Assembly: GCA_016219235.1 (NCBI GenBank) | Contig: JACRBO010000531.1 | Coordinates: 1-7,076 of the forward strand | Source of the DNA: Chloroflexota bacterium | GTDB taxonomy: Bacteria > Chloroflexota > Anaerolineae > Fen-1058 | Reading direction: 5' to 3' | DNA: 7,076 nt | In this document: piece by piece, positions 5,533 to 7,076 of the stretch | How positions within the stretch are numbered: position 1 is the first letter of the stretch | Layout: every line of letters starts with the position of its first letter | The notes under the pieces: generated by a model | Database searches by the model: none | The model's input: only the letters and a program-made list of their open reading frames with translations | Told to the model about the DNA's origin: nothing | Position numbers and translations under genes: made by a program

Positions 5533-5754
5533 ATGCCCAAGTCACTGACCACCGGCGATGTCGCCCGTGCCTGTCAAGTTAGTCAGGCCACTGTCGTCAA
5601 CTGGATCCGCGACCGCGGTTTGCCGGCCTACACGACTCCCGGCGGGCATTATCGCATCCAGGCCACCGATCTGCATCAATTTGCGGCGCAATATCATATG
5701 CCCATCGACTGGCAGACCATCGGTGTTCTGCCAGATCAGGATCTGCAACCATGA
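5533..5754 (+). CDS. Small excisionase/BldC-like winged helix-turn-helix DNA-binding protein
   Basis: This 73-residue protein is almost entirely a MerR/excisionase-type DNA-binding domain (HTH_17-like). The first helix is TTGDVARACQ (6-15), the recognition helix is SQATVVNWIRDRG (17-29), and the wing is TPGGHYRI (35-42), where the PGGHxR pattern is characteristic of MerR- and BldC-type wings. A short helix (DLHQFAAQY, 46-54) and a tail of about 19 residues follow, with no effector or dimerisation domain. The ATG at 5533 follows AAGGATGG with about 8 nt spacing. Its TGA overlaps the next gene's ATG (ATGA at 5751-5754), indicating translational coupling with the response regulator. By family it binds DNA as a regulator. 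Its position beside a divergent promoter makes self-regulation or control of the transporter plausible. An excisionase role is unlikely, because no integrase gene is visible. Confidence 0.88.
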   Translation: MPKSLTTGDVARACQVSQATVVNWIRDRGLPAYTTPGGHYRIQATDLHQFAAQYHMPIDWQTIGVLPDQDLQP

Positions 5755-6116
5755 CCAAAAAGATACTGATCGTCGAAGACAACGCCATGAACCGTGCGCT
5801 GCTCATCGCCATCTTGAAGCCCGATGGCTACGAACTGCTGACCGCTGAAAACGGCCAGATCGGCGTAGACATCGCCACACGCGAACTGCCCGATTTGATC
5901 TTGATGGATGTGATGCTGCCCGTCATGAACGGCTATGAGGCCACCCGCAAGATCAAAGCGAACCCGGCCACCCGCCACATCCCGATTGTGGCGGTGACGG
6001 CCAATGCGGTCCCCACCGAACGCGATCGCGCCCTGGACGCCGGGTGTGACGGCTACATCACCAAGCCGGTGGATACCCGCGCCCTGCCCAACCAGGTCAA
6101 ACTCTTTCTGCGCTGA
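5751..6116 (+). CDS. Single-domain response regulator (CheY/DivK-like receiver)
   Basis: This 121-residue cytoplasmic phospho-receiver has no output domain. The conserved residues are all present: the acidic pair E9-D10 in ILIVEDN (5-11), the phospho-accepting D52 in LILMDVMLP (48-56), T82 in VAVTANA (79-85) and K104 in YITKPVD (101-107). The MNR after the acidic pair and the GYITKP segment resemble DivK-like receivers. The length equals a bare receiver domain. It overlaps the helix-turn-helix gene by ATGA and precedes a multi-PAS sensor by 49 nt, so all three are likely co-transcribed. The sensor may control its phosphorylation, and it may act through the small DNA-binding protein. The partner assignments are inferred from gene order; the fold and active site are certain. 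Confidence 0.96.
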   Translation: MTKKILIVEDNAMNRALLIAILKPDGYELLTAENGQIGVDIATRELPDLILMDVMLPVMNGYEATRKIKANPATRHIPIVAVTANAVPTERDRALDAGCDGYITKPVDTRALPNQVKLFLR

Positions 6117-6120
6117 TTGA

Positions 6121-6147
6121 GGCGGGCCTTGGCCGCTCGATCCCGCC
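6121..6147. other. Small GC stem in the response-regulator/PAS gap
   Basis: GGCGGG (6121-6126) and CCCGCC (6142-6147) can pair across a 15-nt loop. No T-run follows, so it is not an intrinsic terminator. It may only modestly affect translation of the downstream PAS gene. It could be chance in such GC-rich sequence. Confidence 0.3.
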
Positions 6148-6165
6148 GCCGGGGGAACTTGCCGC

Positions 6166-7076
6166 ATGTCGCCTGACCAGAACTTCATTGCTCTCTGTCC
6201 CGAAGCTATCGTTGGCCTTGACGCCCACTATTGCATCCGGATCTTCAATCCGGCCGCCGAACGGCTCTTTGGTTATGCTGCCGCCGAGCTGATCGGCCAA
6301 CCGATCACGCGGCTGGTGCCCGATCGATTCATCACGCGCGTGCGATCCGCCCTCACCGCACAGGCCGCCACCGAGGCCGCCGATCAGCTGGCCGGCCGTT
6401 ATCACGAATGGCCCGCCTGCCATCAAGACGGTCATGAACTGACGCTGGAAGTAGCGATCAGCCTGGTCGATAGTCTCCCTGGCGACGACGATCACTGCCG
6501 GGTGCTGGCCTTTGTCCACAACATCACCGCGCGGAAGCAAGTGGAAAATCAACTGCGCCAATTGTGGCAGGCGATCGAGCAAAGCCCCGCCACGATTGTC
6601 ATTACCGATCCCGACGGCCGTATTGAATACGCCAACCCCAAATTCAAGGCCACCACCGGCTACACGCTGGGCGAAGCGCTGGGCCAGACCCCCCGCATCC
6701 TCAAATCGGGTCATACGCCGTCCGACGAATACAAGCAGCTGTGGGATACCATCTCGACCGGCCGTGAATGGCACGGCGAGTTCCATAACAAGAAGAAAGA
6801 CGGCGAATTGTACTGGGAATGGGCGTCCATCTCGCCCATTCTCGATGCGCAGGGCGGCATCGTCAACTATCTCGCGGTGAAAGAAGACATCACCGCCCGC
6901 AAAGCCGCCGAAGCCGATCGGGCACGTTACCTCTCGCTGGTGCAGGCCACGCTGGATTCGACCGCCGACGGCATTCTGGTGATTGACGTCGATCGCCGGG
7001 TGACGATCTACAATCGCAAATTTATCGAGTTGTGGCGCATTCCGGCCGACATCGTGGCGTCACGCGATGACCAGCA
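6166..7076 (+). CDS. Multi-PAS sensory protein, probably a histidine kinase (3' end outside window)
   Basis: From the ATG at 6166 the frame stays open to the edge, giving 303 residues. Three PAS domains follow one another. PAS1 covers about 6-124 (GLDAHYCIRIFNPAAERLFG, ending in HNITARK). PAS2 covers about 131-246 (VITDPDGRIEYANPKFKATT, later YLAVKEDITARK). PAS3 starts near 255 (GILVIDVDRRVTIYNRKFIE) and is cut by the edge. DIT/NIT-A-RK is the usual PAS-to-next-domain linker. There is no signal peptide or membrane segment, so this part is cytoplasmic and would sense an internal signal or a ligand or cofactor. The output domain is not visible. A histidine kinase fits the receiver gene just upstream, but a GGDEF cyclase cannot be excluded. 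The start has only a weak GGGGGAA ribosome-binding site about 10 nt upstream; the next in-frame ATG lies far downstream. Confidence 0.9.
   Translation, partial: MSPDQNFIALCPEAIVGLDAHYCIRIFNPAAERLFGYAAAELIGQPITRLVPDRFITRVRSALTAQAATEAADQLAGRYHEWPACHQDGHELTLEVAISLVDSLPGDDDHCRVLAFVHNITARKQVENQLRQLWQAIEQSPATIVITDPDGRIEYANPKFKATTGYTLGEALGQTPRILKSGHTPSDEYKQLWDTISTGREWHGEFHNKKKDGELYWEWASISPILDAQGGIVNYLAVKEDITARKAAEADRARYLSLVQATLDSTADGILVIDVDRRVTIYNRKFIELWRIPADIVASRDDQ

Noticed and set aside
5740..5760. Programmed frameshift fusing the helix-turn-helix protein to the receiver
   Set aside because: No slippery heptamer precedes the TGA. The AAAAA run comes after the stop, and the ATGA overlap is explained by ordinary translational coupling.
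6097..6786. Minus-strand open frame of 229 codons opposite the PAS gene
   Set aside because: The plus strand encodes clear PAS motifs over the same span; this frame is a Gly/Arg-rich shadow.

Overview
The window looks like chromosomal DNA from a moderately GC-rich bacterium, most plausibly a Chloroflexota (Anaerolineae-like) lineage. This placement is an inference. It rests on the long Pro/Thr/Ala-rich linker after the lipobox of the solute-binding lipoprotein, the multi-PAS sensor with a small receiver gene, and several short palindromic intergenic repeats of types I recall as common in that phylum. No rRNA or other marker gene is present to confirm it.

The left three quarters (positions 1 to about 5405) is a peptide/nickel-type (Dpp/Opp) ABC importer operon on the minus strand, read right to left. 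It starts at a good sigma-70-like promoter (TTGACT-16 nt-TATAAT, 5377-5404) and a leader of about 95 nt with a GC hairpin. The genes follow in order: a family-5 solute-binding lipoprotein (3533-5275), permease dppB (2506-3483), an unrelated DinB-superfamily gene (1826-2266), permease dppC (802-1788) and ATPase dppD (764 down to the left edge, incomplete). A second ATPase (dppF) may lie beyond the left edge. The lipoprotein would capture the ligand outside the membrane, DppB and DppC would form the channel, and the ATPase would power import.

The odd feature of this operon is its junctions. Each one carries a short palindromic repeat, and these belong to different families: a CCCCTCTCCCG hairpin between the binding protein and dppB, a 10-bp-phased ATTCG hairpin between dppC and dppD, and GAGTAAC heptamer arrays in opposite orientation on both sides of the DinB gene. 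The DinB gene with its repeats fills almost exactly the gap between dppB and dppC, so it looks like a cassette of about 700 bp inserted into the operon. The repeats directly abut the starts of dppC and dppD, which have no visible Shine-Dalgarno, and one repeat has supplied the last residues of DppC.

The right quarter (5533-7076) is a plus-strand signalling operon, divergent from the transporter across an AT-rich 257-bp gap. It holds a 73-residue excisionase/BldC-like winged helix-turn-helix protein, a single-domain response regulator whose ATG overlaps the previous stop (ATGA), and a multi-PAS sensory protein that runs off the right edge. The tight coupling suggests that the DNA-binding protein and the receiver work as a split response regulator. 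The divergent layout makes the transporter promoter a candidate target, but nothing in the sequence proves this.
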